Below are positions 35,114 to 43,727 of a DNA stretch of 64,000 bases, piece after piece. The notes beneath the pieces were generated by a model. That model had not been told where the DNA came from, ran no database searches, and saw nothing but the letters and a program-made list of their open reading frames with translations. Positions within the stretch are counted from its first letter, which is position 1; each line of letters opens with the position of its first letter. Position numbers and translations under genes: made by a program. Origin of the DNA: Streptomyces sp. Tue6028 (GTDB lineage Bacteria > Actinomycetota > Actinomycetes > Streptomycetales > Streptomycetaceae); the NCBI RefSeq assembly GCF_002300165.1, contig NZ_MLCE01000021.1, positions 62,001 through 126,000 of the forward strand, in the 5' to 3' direction.

Positions 35114-36208
35114 TCAGGCTTCCGAGTCGTCGGAGTCGTCGTCCAGAAGGCTCTTCTGCAGGACAGGCCCCTCGCCGGGCGCCAGGCTGCCGAGAATGCG
35201 CTCAAGATCGTCCATCGATGCGAACTCGACGGTGATCTTTCCCTTCTTCTGCCCCAGGTCGACCTTCACCCGCGTCTCGAAGCGATCCGAGAGGCGCGTC
35301 GCCAGGTCGCTCAGCGCCGGAGAGACGCGACCGCCGGCTCGGGGCCCCTTGGAGCGCGGCGCGCTCTGCGGGCGGGAACCCATGAGCGTCACGATCTCCT
35401 CGACCGCCCGCACCGAGAGCCCTTCGGCCACGATGCGGTGGGCAAGCCTGTCCTGCTCCTCAGAGTCCTCGACGGAGAGCAAGGCTCGCGCGTGACCCGC
35501 GGAGAGGACACCCGCCGCGACGCGGCGCTGGACCGCAGGGGAGAGCTTCAGCAGGCGCAGGGTGTTGGAGACCTGCGGGCGGGACCGTCCGATGCGGTCA
35601 GCCAGCTGGTCGTGCGTGCAGTTGAAGTCCTTGAGGAGTTGGTCGTAGGCGGCCGCTTCCTCCAGCGGGTTCAACTGCGCGCGGTGGAGGTTCTCCAGCA
35701 GGGCGTCCAGGAGGAGCTTCTCGTCGTCCGTGGCCCGGACGATCGCCGGAATGGCCTCCAGTCCCGCCTCGCGGCAGGCCCTCCAGCGCCGCTCGCCCAT
35801 GATGAGCTCGTAGCGGGCCGGACCCAGCTGACGTACGACGACGGGCTGGAGGAGCCCGACCTCCTTGATGGAGGTGACCAGCTCGGCGAGGGCGTCCTCG
35901 TCGAAGACCTCACGCGGCTGACGCGGGTTGGGAGTGATGTAGTCGAGCGGCAGCTCGGCGAAGTGCGCGCCGACGGGCTCCGAAGGCAGCTCGAAGGACG
36001 CGGCCTCCGCCGGTTCCTCCGTTTCATGTGAAACAGGCGGCAGCGTGGCCACCTTCGCCGCAGCCACCCCGCGCTCCGCCGTGAGGACAGGCGCGGCCGC
36101 CGGCGAGGTGGGCGTCCCACTCGCCGGAGACGCCGGCCTCTCCCCTGTCGGAGCCGCAGGGATCAGTGCGCCAAGGCCGCGCCCCAGCCCCCGTCGTCGC
36201 TCACTCAC
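35114..36208 (-). CDS. parB: Chromosome partitioning protein ParB
   Basis: CTP-dependent DNA clamp that binds parS and spreads on DNA; 364 residues. An N-terminal stretch of about 80 residues is rich in Pro and Ala. The core starts at LDYITPNPRQPREVFDEDALAELV, with the CTP motif GERRWRACREAG, then TDDEKLLLDALLENLHRAQLNPLEEAAAYDQLL and the DNA-binding helix-turn-helix (THDQLADRIGRSRPQVSNTLRLL). The C-terminal dimer part ends DDDSDDSEA. It overlaps the parA stop by four bases (ATGA). A parS-like sequence with one mismatch lies inside the gene at 36021. Confidence 0.97.
   Translation of the reverse strand: MSERRRGLGRGLGALIPAAPTGERPASPASGTPTSPAAAPVLTAERGVAAAKVATLPPVSHETEEPAEAASFELPSEPVGAHFAELPLDYITPNPRQPREVFDEDALAELVTSIKEVGLLQPVVVRQLGPARYELIMGERRWRACREAGLEAIPAIVRATDDEKLLLDALLENLHRAQLNPLEEAAAYDQLLKDFNCTHDQLADRIGRSRPQVSNTLRLLKLSPAVQRRVAAGVLSAGHARALLSVEDSEEQDRLAHRIVAEGLSVRAVEEIVTLMGSRPQSAPRSKGPRAGGRVSPALSDLATRLSDRFETRVKVDLGQKKGKITVEFASMDDLERILGSLAPGEGPVLQKSLLDDDSDDSEA
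36021..36034. other. parS: parS-like site with one mismatch, inside parB
   Basis: GTTTCATGTGAAAC differs from parS at one position (C to T). It is read as VSHET in the parB N-terminal linker. Confidence 0.6.
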
Positions 36209-37452
36209 TGGATCCCCTCCACCGTGTTCTGATCGTTCTGCGCACCCGCGTGTGCGTGTTGCGCGTCGTACGCCACTCCGACACCTCGGAGGGCGATTTC
36301 CCGTGCGGCCTCAAGATACGAGAGAGCACCGCTGGAACCCGGATCGTAAGTCAGAACGGTCTGCCCGTAGCTCGGGGCCTCGGAGATACGGACCGAGCGC
36401 GGAATGCTTGTCCGCAGCACCTCGTCACCGAAGTGGTTCCGCACCTCGTCCGCGACCTGCGACGCGAGACGCGTCCGGCCGTCGTACATGGTGAGCAGGA
36501 TCGTCGAGACATGGAGAGCGGGGTTGAGATGTCCCCGCACCAGGTCCACGTTACGCAGGAGCTGCCCCAGCCCCTCCAGCGCGTAGTACTCGCACTGGAT
36601 GGGGATGAGCACCTCCGCACCGGCGACGAGAGCGTTGACCGTGAGGAGGCCCAGCGACGGCGGGCAGTCGATGAGGATGTAGTCCAACGGCTGCTCGTAC
36701 GCCTGGATCGCTCGCTCCAGTCGGCTCTCCCGCGCCACCAGCGACACCAGCTCGATCTCCGCACCGGCGAGATCGATCGTGGCGGGAGCGCAGAAGAGAC
36801 CTTCGACGTCCGGGACGGGCTGGACGACTTCCGAGAGCGGCTTGCTGTCGATCAGCACGTCGTAGATGGACGGGACTTCGGCGTGGTGGTCGATGCCCAG
36901 CGCTGTGGAGGCATTGCCCTGAGGGTCGAGGTCGATCACCAGGACACGACCACCGTGCAGCGCCAGTGAAGCGGCAAGGTTGACCGTGGTCGTGGTCTTG
37001 CCCACCCCACCCTTCTGGTTGGCGACCACCATGACCCGGGTCTGCTCGGGCCGTGGCAGGCCCTCGCCGGCGCGACCTAGCGCCTCAACCGCAAGTTGGG
37101 CAGCACGACCGATGGGAGTGTCGTCCATCGGGGGCGGTGTTTCACGTGAAACATCCTCCCCCATCGACTCGGTACGGGGACCGGGGACCGGATCGGTCAT
37201 CGGTCCCGCGATGTTGGCGTCGGACCGCAAGGATTCACTCTCCTCGACTTCAGGCTCGCAATGAACAGAGCCTCCCATGCCTTCGGGGTCGTGAACCAGC
37301 GAGGCCCGTTGTTCTGTGGAGAAATCCACCTCTGTGGACAACTCCGCACCCTCTCCGAGTGAACCGAGAGGCTTTCGGTCGCGAGGTTCGGCCGCAGCAC
37401 GGCCGCGGCTGATGATTCCGTGCAACAGTGAGCGACGTTTCACGTGAAACAC
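36205..37452 (-). CDS. parA: Chromosome partitioning ATPase ParA
   Basis: Deviant Walker ATPase that moves or anchors ParB-parS complexes; in Streptomyces it works mainly during sporulation. The open frame gives 415 residues from GTG 37452. The ParA core starts near residue 137: MVVANQKGGVGKTTTTVNL (Walker A), then VIDLDPQGNAS, and DYILIDCPPSLG. The first 130 residues are an unusual charged extension with two parS sites in its coding DNA (37437, read FHVK; 37139, read VSRET). The true start is uncertain: ATGs also lie near 37278, 37200 and 37164, and ribosome sites are weak for all. It overlaps parB by four bases. Confidence 0.93.
   Translation of the reverse strand: MFHVKRRSLLHGIISRGRAAAEPRDRKPLGSLGEGAELSTEVDFSTEQRASLVHDPEGMGGSVHCEPEVEESESLRSDANIAGPMTDPVPGPRTESMGEDVSRETPPPMDDTPIGRAAQLAVEALGRAGEGLPRPEQTRVMVVANQKGGVGKTTTTVNLAASLALHGGRVLVIDLDPQGNASTALGIDHHAEVPSIYDVLIDSKPLSEVVQPVPDVEGLFCAPATIDLAGAEIELVSLVARESRLERAIQAYEQPLDYILIDCPPSLGLLTVNALVAGAEVLIPIQCEYYALEGLGQLLRNVDLVRGHLNPALHVSTILLTMYDGRTRLASQVADEVRNHFGDEVLRTSIPRSVRISEAPSYGQTVLTYDPGSSGALSYLEAAREIALRGVGVAYDAQHAHAGAQNDQNTVEGIQ
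37139..37152. other. parS: parS site 10 (perfect, inside parA)
   Basis: Exact GTTTCACGTGAAAC inside the parA N-terminal extension, read as VSRET at about residue 101. Confidence 0.95.
37315..37341. promoter_or_regulatory. DnaA-box-like pair in the parA 5' region
   Basis: TGTGGAGAA (37315-37323) and TGTGGACAA (37333-37341, an exact inverse of TTGTCCACA) lie within the first 50 codons of the long parA frame. They could bind DnaA if the region is also the parA promoter. Confidence 0.5.
37437..37450. other. parS: parS site 11 (perfect, at the parA start)
   Basis: Exact GTTTCACGTGAAAC immediately after the first base of the long parA frame's GTG start codon; read as FHVK. ParB bound here could repress parAB. 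Confidence 0.95.
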
Positions 37453-37561
37453 GATGCCTAGCCGCTCAGGCCATCACCGCGCGACACTCCGAGATGCGTA
37501 GGTTTGGAGGCTTGTGTGGAGTACGGACAGCCACCCGACCTGGTGGGGTGGAGTGACGAAA

Positions 37562-37594
37562 AACTCCCGGCTCCACACAGCGGAGCCGGGAGTT
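37562..37594 (-). terminator. Terminator of rsmG
   Basis: AACTCCCGGCTCC (37562-37574) with its complement (37582-37594) around ACACAGC, 18 bases past the rsmG stop in the leftward direction. It separates rsmG from parA. Confidence 0.82.
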
Positions 37595-37612
37595 CGTAGC
37601 CTTCTCAGGAGG

Positions 37613-38329
37613 TCAGCGTCGGCGTCGGGCCCGCCCGGTTCGGGCGGCCTTGGCTCGCTTGGCGGCGAAGCGCACACCACCAGGGCTCTCGCCGACCTCC
37701 ACGCGCACGACGGTGGAGAGTGGGTCGACCACCCCGTCCCCGACGTGGAGAACGGACGTCTCCACGGCACCGAGCTTGCTCAGGGCCGTGGCAGCGCTCT
37801 TCAGCTCCTCCTCCGCGGTGTCGCCCTTGAGAGCGAGCATCTCGCCGTAGGGACGCAGCAGAGGGATCCCCCACGTGGCCAGGCGGTCCAGAGGCGCCAC
37901 GGCACGGGCGGTCACCACGTGGACGGGAGGCAGCTTGCCCATGACCTCCTCGGCACGTCCACGGACGACCGTCACATGATCGAGACCGAGGAGCTCCACG
38001 ACCTCGGTGAGGAAGTTGGTGCGCCGCAGCAGCGGCTCGAGCAGCGTGATCTTGAGGTCCTCACGGACGAGCGCCAGCGGAATGCCCGGCAGTCCGGCAC
38101 CCGAGCCCACGTCGCACACCGTCACACCCTCGGGAACGACCTCGGAGAGCACCGCGCAGTTCAGCAGGTGCCGCTCCCAGAGCCGGGGTACTTCACGCGG
38201 GCCGATCAGACCCCGCTTCACTCCCGCCTCGGCCAAGAGCTCCGCGTACCGCACCGCGTCCGCGAAGCGATCGCCGAAAACCTCGCGCGCCTGCTCGGGC
38301 GCAGGGGGAAGCTCCGCTGCCTCCGTCAC
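37613..38329 (-). CDS. rsmG: 16S rRNA (guanine-N7)-methyltransferase RsmG
   Basis: SAM-dependent methyltransferase for 16S rRNA guanosine 527 in the cytosol; 238 residues. The SAM-binding strand-loop is VCDVGSGAGLPGIPLALVRED, followed by LLEPLLRRTNFL and VTARAVAPLDRLATW. The C-terminus is basic (AKRAKAARTGRARRRR). Loss of this methylation gives low-level streptomycin resistance. It is the last gene of the rpmH-side cluster, after a hairpin that may partly separate it from jag. Confidence 0.95.
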   Translation of the reverse strand: MTEAAELPPAPEQAREVFGDRFADAVRYAELLAEAGVKRGLIGPREVPRLWERHLLNCAVLSEVVPEGVTVCDVGSGAGLPGIPLALVREDLKITLLEPLLRRTNFLTEVVELLGLDHVTVVRGRAEEVMGKLPPVHVVTARAVAPLDRLATWGIPLLRPYGEMLALKGDTAEEELKSAATALSKLGAVETSVLHVGDGVVDPLSTVVRVEVGESPGGVRFAAKRAKAARTGRARRRR

Positions 38330-38399
38330 GGGGGGACCGTCCTTCCGTACCGCATGAGCGCTCTGGGCGCTGTCTCCAGGACTATCAGGCTGACAAAAT

Positions 38400-38430
38400 T
38401 CGGCCCCGTCTGCGCAACAGACGGGGCCGA
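38400..38430 (-). terminator. Hairpin after jag
   Basis: TCGGCCCCGTCTG (38400-38412) with its complement (38418-38430) around CGCAA. In the leftward direction AATTTTGTC follows, as in a Rho-independent terminator. It lies 17 bases past the jag stop, between jag and rsmG. Confidence 0.82.
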
Positions 38431-38447
38431 TGGAACGTACGTACCGA

Positions 38448-38957
38448 TCAGGCGGGAAGCACGACGACGAAGCGCTGAGGCTCCTCGCCCTCGGACTCGC
38501 TGCGCAGCCCCGCGGCCTTGACCGCGTCGTGCACGACCTTGCGCTCGAAGGGCGTCATCGGCTTCAGCTTCACGGGCTCACCCGAGCTCTTGACCTCCGC
38601 CGCGGCCTTGGCGCCCAGCTCGGAGAGCTCTTCGCGCTTCTTGGCCCGGTAGCCCGCGATGTCGAGCATCAGGCGGCTGCGGTCCCCGGTCTCCCGGTGC
38701 ACTGCCAGGCGAGTGAGCTCCTGGAGCGCCTCCAGCACCTCACCGTCACGGCCGACCAGCTTCTGCAGGTCACGGCTCCCCGCGTCGCTGATGATCGAGA
38801 CAGCGGCGCGGTCGGCCTCGACGTCCATGTCGATGTCACCGTCGAGATCGGCGATGTCGAGCAGACCTTCGAGGTAGTCCGCCGCGATCTCGCCTTCCTG
38901 CTCCAGGCGGGTCAGGGTGTCGCCCTCGGTGGCGGCGGAGGTGGTGCCTTCCGTCAC
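38448..38957 (-). CDS. jag: KhpB/Jag RNA-binding protein
   Basis: A 169-residue cytosolic RNA-binding protein with a KH-like part (SRDLQKLVGRDGEVLEALQELTRLAV) followed by an R3H domain (RSRLMLDIAGYRAKKREEL, then LKPMTPFERKVVHDAV). The usual N-terminal Jag-N domain is missing or short, as in actinobacteria. KhpB proteins bind mRNA with KhpA and affect wall growth in other Gram-positives. It is 15 bases after yidC and probably co-transcribed. Confidence 0.9.
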   Translation of the reverse strand: MTEGTTSAATEGDTLTRLEQEGEIAADYLEGLLDIADLDGDIDMDVEADRAAVSIISDAGSRDLQKLVGRDGEVLEALQELTRLAVHRETGDRSRLMLDIAGYRAKKREELSELGAKAAAEVKSSGEPVKLKPMTPFERKVVHDAVKAAGLRSESEGEEPQRFVVVLPA

Positions 38958-38972
38958 GGGATGGACTCCTTC

Positions 38973-40259
38973 TTACTTCTTGGACGGGGACTTGGGCCGC
39001 TGAGGACCCTTGCGCTGTCCGGACTGGGCCTTGCTGCGGGCACCGGCGCCGGGCTTGTTGCCCCCACCGGCCGGCTTGGCGGGGGAGGGCTTGGCGTCCT
39101 CCGGCTCGTCGGACTTGCTCAGCGAGGTCTTCGGCTCGGTCTCGTCGGCCGCCTTGGCGGTGCCCGACTGGGACTGACGCTGCGACTTCGACTGCCGCTT
39201 CGGCTGCTGGCGCTTGGGGGCAGCACCGGTCACCGGGGTGCCGTCCTCGGTCTCGGTGACGACGGCGACATCGCTCTTCGCCACGGTGCCATCGGCCGCG
39301 GCGGCCAGACCCACCTTGGTGAGGCTGTTGATGAACTTGCGCTCGAACTCGTTGCGGTCGCGGCCCTTGGAAACGATCGCCTTGACGATGGCGCGCTCGC
39401 CCCGGCTGCGGGTCTTGCCGTGGTGCGTGACGTGCTTGGTCAGACGCTCCAGGTAAGCGGCCTGAGCCTTGGAACCCGGGGTCGGGTTGTTGTGGATCAC
39501 GTACATCTGCTGGCCCATGGTCCACACGTTGGTGGTCAGCCAGTAGACGAGGACACCGACCGGGAAGTTGATACCGAAGACGGCGAACATGACCGGGAAG
39601 ACGTACATCAGCATCTTCTGCTGCTGCATGAACGGCGTCTTCACCGTGGTGTCGACGTTCTTCGTCATCAGCTGACGCTGGGTGTAGAACTGCGAGCCCG
39701 ACATCAGCACGATCATGATCGCGGTGACGACACGGACATCGGTCAGCGTGGCACCGAGCTGGGCGACCTTGTCGGCGCTGTCGGTGAACTTCGCCGCGAG
39801 CGGGGCGCCGAAGATGTGCGCCTTACGGGCGCTGGCGAGCAGCTGATCGTCGATGACGCCGATCGTCTTGCCCGTCGCAATGCCGTTGAGCACGTGGTAC
39901 AGGGCGAAGAAGAACGGCGACTGCGCCAGGATGGGAAGGCACGAGGAGAGCGGGTTGGTACCCGACTCCTTGTACAGCTTCATCATCTCTTCGGACTGGC
40001 GCTGCTTGTCGTTCTTGTAGCGCTCCTGGATCTTCTTCATCTCGGGCTGCAGCGTCTGCATGGCCCGAGTGGCCTTGATCTGCTTCACGAAGAGCGGGAT
40101 CAGGCAGATACGGATCAGGATCACCAGGGACACGATGGACAGGCCCCAGGCCCAGCCCGTATCGGGACCGAAGATCTTCCCGTACACGGAGTGGAACTGG
40201 ACGATGACCCAGGAAACGGGTGTCGTGATGAAGCTGAAAAGACTGGCAATCGTGTCCAC
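38973..40259 (-). CDS. yidC: Membrane protein insertase YidC
   Basis: Sec-independent and Sec-linked insertase; 428 residues. Five main hydrophobic segments are visible, starting at FSFITTPVSWVIVQFH and the segment LSIVSLVILIRICLIPLF, where the buried arginine typical of YidC is present. KATRAMQTLQPEMKKIQERYKND is the cytosolic C1 loop, and NPLSSCLPILAQSPFFFALYHVL is the next segment. The C-terminal 130 residues are a long low-complexity basic tail rich in Lys, Pro, Ser and Gln. It starts 3 bases after yidD. Confidence 0.96.
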   Translation of the reverse strand: MDTIASLFSFITTPVSWVIVQFHSVYGKIFGPDTGWAWGLSIVSLVILIRICLIPLFVKQIKATRAMQTLQPEMKKIQERYKNDKQRQSEEMMKLYKESGTNPLSSCLPILAQSPFFFALYHVLNGIATGKTIGVIDDQLLASARKAHIFGAPLAAKFTDSADKVAQLGATLTDVRVVTAIMIVLMSGSQFYTQRQLMTKNVDTTVKTPFMQQQKMLMYVFPVMFAVFGINFPVGVLVYWLTTNVWTMGQQMYVIHNNPTPGSKAQAAYLERLTKHVTHHGKTRSRGERAIVKAIVSKGRDRNEFERKFINSLTKVGLAAAADGTVAKSDVAVVTETEDGTPVTGAAPKRQQPKRQSKSQRQSQSGTAKAADETEPKTSLSKSDEPEDAKPSPAKPAGGGNKPGAGARSKAQSGQRKGPQRPKSPSKK

Positions 40260-40262
40260 TAA

Positions 40263-40628
40263 TCAGGCTCCTTGAGCATGGGACGGAGTCTCGGCGGCCG
40301 GGCTTGAGGGGTGGTCGGACATACCGTGCCCCTCGGTGGCCAGTTCGGCGGCGGAGTTCCCGCCCTTGCGTGCACGCCAGGCGTTACGCAGCATTTCGTG
40401 CCACCGCGGACGCTTGCGCGGCGGAACATGGTCCACACCGCCCAGCGACCACGGATTGCACCGGAGGATGCGCCAGGCGGTGAGTGCCGTTCCCTTGATC
40501 GCACCGTGCCGGTCGATGGCCTGGTAGCCGTAGTGGGAACACGACGGGTAGTACTTGCACACCGGCCCCAGCAACGGGCTGATCGTCCACTGGTACAGCT
40601 TGATCAGTGCCAGCAGCGGGTACTTCAT
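40263..40628 (-). CDS. yidD: Membrane protein insertion efficiency factor YidD
   Basis: A 121-residue member of the YidD (alpha-hemolysin-like) family that helps membrane insertion. Family sequence: LIKLYQWTISPLLGPVCKYYPSCSHYGYQAIDRHGAIKG, with three cysteines, and WRILRCNPWSLGGVDHVPP. The last 45 residues are less conserved. It overlaps rnpA by four bases (ATGA), so translation is coupled. Confidence 0.95.
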   Translation of the reverse strand: MKYPLLALIKLYQWTISPLLGPVCKYYPSCSHYGYQAIDRHGAIKGTALTAWRILRCNPWSLGGVDHVPPRKRPRWHEMLRNAWRARKGGNSAAELATEGHGMSDHPSSPAAETPSHAQGA

Positions 40629-40996
40629 CGCGCGCCCCCTCCCAGCAGCCGCTGAAGGGCGGCATCCAGGTCTCGGGCCAGCTGTTCATGGTCGGCGTCA
40701 CCCGCACCGGGCAGCGCTCGTACGACTACCAGGCTACCGGGGGGCAACAGGGCGACTCGGTCACGCATCAGATGGCGAAGCCTGCGCTTCACCGTGTTGC
40801 GTACGACGGCTCCACCCACGGCCTTGCTCACGACGAAACCCGCACGCGTCGGGGAAGCGCTCTCCCCTGGCGCGTGCGGGTCCGTTGCACCGCTACGTAG
40901 ATGGACGACGAGAAGCGGGCGTCCGGCCCGACGTCCTCGGCGTACCGCGGTCGCGAAGTCTTCGCGCCGCCTCAGCCGATGCTCGGTAGGCAGCAC
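40625..40996 (-). CDS. rnpA: Ribonuclease P protein component
   Basis: The basic protein subunit of RNase P, which helps the RNA subunit cut tRNA 5' leaders; 123 residues. It begins LPTEHRLRRREDFATAVRRGRRAG and has the conserved AVVRNTVKRRLRHLMRD motif. GTG start at 40996. It is 21 bases after rpmH, the usual arrangement. Confidence 0.95.
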   Translation of the reverse strand: MLPTEHRLRRREDFATAVRRGRRAGRPLLVVHLRSGATDPHAPGESASPTRAGFVVSKAVGGAVVRNTVKRRLRHLMRDRVALLPPGSLVVVRALPGAGDADHEQLARDLDAALQRLLGGGAR

Positions 40997-41017
40997 GACG
41001 TCATGACCTGTAAGTGA

Positions 41018-41155
41018 TCAGGCGGACAGGCTGGCGCGACCCTTGCCACGACGGTTCGCGAGAATCGCGCGGCCGGCACGGGTGCGCATCCGCAGGCGGA
41101 AGCCGTGGGTCTTGGCGCGACGACGGTTGTTCGGCTGGAAGGTGCGCTTGCTCAC
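41018..41155 (-). CDS. rpmH: 50S ribosomal protein L34
   Basis: A 45-residue, very basic protein L34. It was read directly from the leftward strand: GTG at 41155, SKRTFQPNNRRRAKTHGF, then RLRMRTRAGRAILANRRGKG, ending with TGA at 41018. This is the standard bacterial L34 sequence. It is the first gene of rpmH-rnpA-yidD-yidC-jag, divergent from dnaA. Confidence 0.97.
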   Translation of the reverse strand: MSKRTFQPNNRRRAKTHGFRLRMRTRAGRAILANRRGKGRASLSA

Positions 41156-41554
41156 TCGGGGGCTCCAGAAAGAATCGGTGGTGGCGGGGTGCCGTCCTGG
41201 CTGTCACCGTGCGCCCACGAGGTAGCTCGTATTACGCCCGAGTGCACCGCTTCCCGATCACTCTTCGCGATCTGTGCCCATCGGAGGCAGGCGGCAGCAG
41301 CCATCGACAACTCGACCTGGTTACGGTACGCGCGGCTACGCCATCCGGTCAAACCAGCGCGTGCCGGGAGACACTATCCACAGGCTGGGGACAACAACTT
41401 GAACCGCACCGGTCGCCCTGACTACCGTGGCTGAACTCCGATTCGTTCCCTTCCCACCGCCCCAGCGGTTTTGTTCCCCCCGCCCCACCCGACCGACTTC
41501 CCGACCCTTTCCCAGAACCACACGTTCGTGGGACCCCATGAGAGAGCGTGCCCT
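41156..41554. promoter_or_regulatory. rpmH/dnaA divergent intergenic region with two DnaA boxes
   Basis: No gene is seen in these 399 bases. Near the middle are CTATCCACA (41374-41382) and TGGGGACAA (41386-41394), two DnaA-box-like sequences in opposite orientation, about 160-180 bases before the dnaA start. In S. coelicolor DnaA boxes in the dnaA promoter mediate autoregulation. The exact promoters could not be placed. Confidence 0.6.
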
Positions 41555-43648
41555 GTGGCTGACGTACCTGCCGATCTTGCCGCAGTGTGGCCACGAGTTC
41601 TGGAACAACTTCTCGGTGAGGGCCGCGGGCAGGGTGTCGAGGCGAAGGACGAGCACTGGATCAAACGCTGCCAGCCCTTGGCGCTGGTGGCCGACACCGC
41701 CCTGCTCGCGGTCCCGAACGAGTTCGCGAAGGGCGTACTGGAAGGACGTCTCGCGCCGATCGTCAGCGAGACCCTGAGCCGCGAGTGCGGCCGTCCGATC
41801 CGCATCGCGATCACCGTCGACGACTCCGCCGGCGAGCCCCCCGCGCCGGCACCGTCCGCCCCGTCACGCTACGAGGAGCCCGAGCTCCCCTCCGGCCCCG
41901 GCCACGGCCGTGACGCGTACGACGGCCAGGGCGGCGACGAGCGCGCCGGCTACGGCTCCCAGAGCGACGAGCGCATGGGCTACGGCTCCCAGGGCGGGGA
42001 CGAGAGGTCGGCCTACGGCTCCCAGTCCCGTGACGATCGCAGCCCCTACGACACGCAGGGCCGCGATTACGACGCCCCGGCCCGCGACGACCGCGGCGCC
42101 TACGACGGCCAGCGGCGCGACGAGTACGAGGGGTACGGCCGCCACCGCGCCGACGACCACAGGGGTGGCCGCGCCGACCAGCTCCCGGGCGGTCCCGGTG
42201 ACCAGCTGCCGTCGGGACGCCAGGACCAGCTGCCGACGGCCCGGCCCGCCTACCCGGACTACCAGCGGCCCGAGCCGGGCGCCTGGCCGCGGCACTCCCA
42301 GGACGACTATGGCTGGCAGCAGCAGCGGCTCGGCTTCCCGGAGCGGGATCCGTACGCCTCGCCCGGCCAGGACTACCGGCCGCAGTCGATGGAGCGCCCG
42401 CCCTACGAGCAGCAGCGCCAGGACTACGACCAGCCGCGCTCGGACTACGACCAGCCACGGGGCGACTACGACCAGCGGACCGACCGCCGGGACCTCCAGG
42501 AGCCGTCCCCCGGCGGCGCCGGACCCGGGCACCGCGGCGGCCCCTCGCTGCCTCCCTCCGGCGCGCCCGGCCCGCTGGCCGCGAAGCCCGCGCCGGCGTC
42601 GGGGCCGGGTGAGCCGACCGCGCGCCTGAACCCGAAGTACCTCTTCGACACATTCGTCATCGGCGCCTCGAACCGCTTCGCGCACGCGGCCGCCGTCGCC
42701 GTCGCCGAGGCACCTGCCAAGGCCTACAACCCCCTCTTCATCTATGGGGAGTCGGGACTCGGCAAGACGCACCTGCTGCACGCGATCGGGCACTACGCCC
42801 GCAGCCTCTACCCCGGCACGCGGGTGCGCTACGTGAGCTCGGAGGAGTTCACCAACGAGTTCATCAACTCCATCCGCGACGGCAAGGGCGACAGCTTCCG
42901 CAAGCGGTACCGCGAGATGGACATCCTGCTCGTCGACGACATCCAGTTCCTCGCGGACAAGGAGTCGACGCAGGAGGAGTTCTTCCACACCTTCAATACG
43001 CTCCACAACGCGAACAAGCAGATCGTGCTGTCCTCCGACCGGCCGCCCAAGCAGCTGGTGACGCTGGAGGACCGGCTGAGGAACCGTTTCGAGTGGGGTC
43101 TGATCACCGACGTCCAGCCGCCCGAACTGGAGACGCGCATCGCGATCCTCCGCAAGAAGGCGGTGCAGGAGCAGCTCAACGCCCCGCCGGAGGTGCTGGA
43201 GTTCATCGCCTCGCGGATCTCGCGCAACATCCGCGAGCTGGAGGGCGCGCTGATCCGGGTGACCGCGTTCGCGTCGCTCAACCGGCAGCCCGTGGACCTC
43301 GGTCTGACGGAGATCGTCCTCAAGGACCTGATCCCCGGCGGCGAGGACTCGGCGCCCGAGATCACGGCCACCGCGATCATGGCCGCCACGGCCGACTACT
43401 TCGGTCTCACGGTGGACGACCTGTGCGGTTCCTCCCGTAGCCGTGTCCTCGTCACGGCCCGGCAGATCGCCATGTACCTGTGCCGCGAGCTCACGGACCT
43501 GTCGCTGCCGAAGATCGGCGCGCAGTTCGGCGGCCGCGACCACACGACCGTGATGCACGCCGACCGCAAGATCCGCGCGCTCATGGCCGAGCGCCGCTCG
43601 ATCTACAACCAGGTCACCGAACTCACGAACCGCATCAAGAACGGCTGA
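41555..43648 (+). CDS. dnaA: Chromosomal replication initiator DnaA
   Basis: AAA+ initiator that binds DnaA boxes and opens oriC; 697 residues from the GTG at 41555 (ADVPADLAAVWPRVLEQLLGE). Domain I is residues 1 to about 90. Domain II runs from about 95 to 355 and is very long, rich in Asp, Arg, Gly, Gln, Tyr and Pro, with internal repeats (YGSQ, DQLP, DYDQP). Domain III starts near 360 with LNPKYLFDTFVIGASNRFAHAAA; Walker A is GESGLGKTHLL near 398. Domain IV ends with the box-binding DHTTVMHADRKI near 660. The start was chosen because the frame upstream is not DnaA-like; its ribosome site is weak. Confidence 0.96.
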   Translation: MADVPADLAAVWPRVLEQLLGEGRGQGVEAKDEHWIKRCQPLALVADTALLAVPNEFAKGVLEGRLAPIVSETLSRECGRPIRIAITVDDSAGEPPAPAPSAPSRYEEPELPSGPGHGRDAYDGQGGDERAGYGSQSDERMGYGSQGGDERSAYGSQSRDDRSPYDTQGRDYDAPARDDRGAYDGQRRDEYEGYGRHRADDHRGGRADQLPGGPGDQLPSGRQDQLPTARPAYPDYQRPEPGAWPRHSQDDYGWQQQRLGFPERDPYASPGQDYRPQSMERPPYEQQRQDYDQPRSDYDQPRGDYDQRTDRRDLQEPSPGGAGPGHRGGPSLPPSGAPGPLAAKPAPASGPGEPTARLNPKYLFDTFVIGASNRFAHAAAVAVAEAPAKAYNPLFIYGESGLGKTHLLHAIGHYARSLYPGTRVRYVSSEEFTNEFINSIRDGKGDSFRKRYREMDILLVDDIQFLADKESTQEEFFHTFNTLHNANKQIVLSSDRPPKQLVTLEDRLRNRFEWGLITDVQPPELETRIAILRKKAVQEQLNAPPEVLEFIASRISRNIRELEGALIRVTAFASLNRQPVDLGLTEIVLKDLIPGGEDSAPEITATAIMAATADYFGLTVDDLCGSSRSRVLVTARQIAMYLCRELTDLSLPKIGAQFGGRDHTTVMHADRKIRALMAERRSIYNQVTELTNRIKNG

Positions 43649-43694
43649 CCGCGTGGCCGTCCGTCCGTGAGGACGACGGCCGTACGCGGCTGAG

Positions 43695-43727
43695 GGCGCC
43701 CCGGGGCACGTCCCCGAGGGCGCCTTT
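43695..43727 (+). terminator. Terminator of dnaA
   Basis: GGCGCCC (43695-43701) pairs with GGGCGCC (43718-43724), with inner GGGG/CCCC, and TTT follows. It lies 47 bases past the dnaA stop. Confidence 0.7.
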
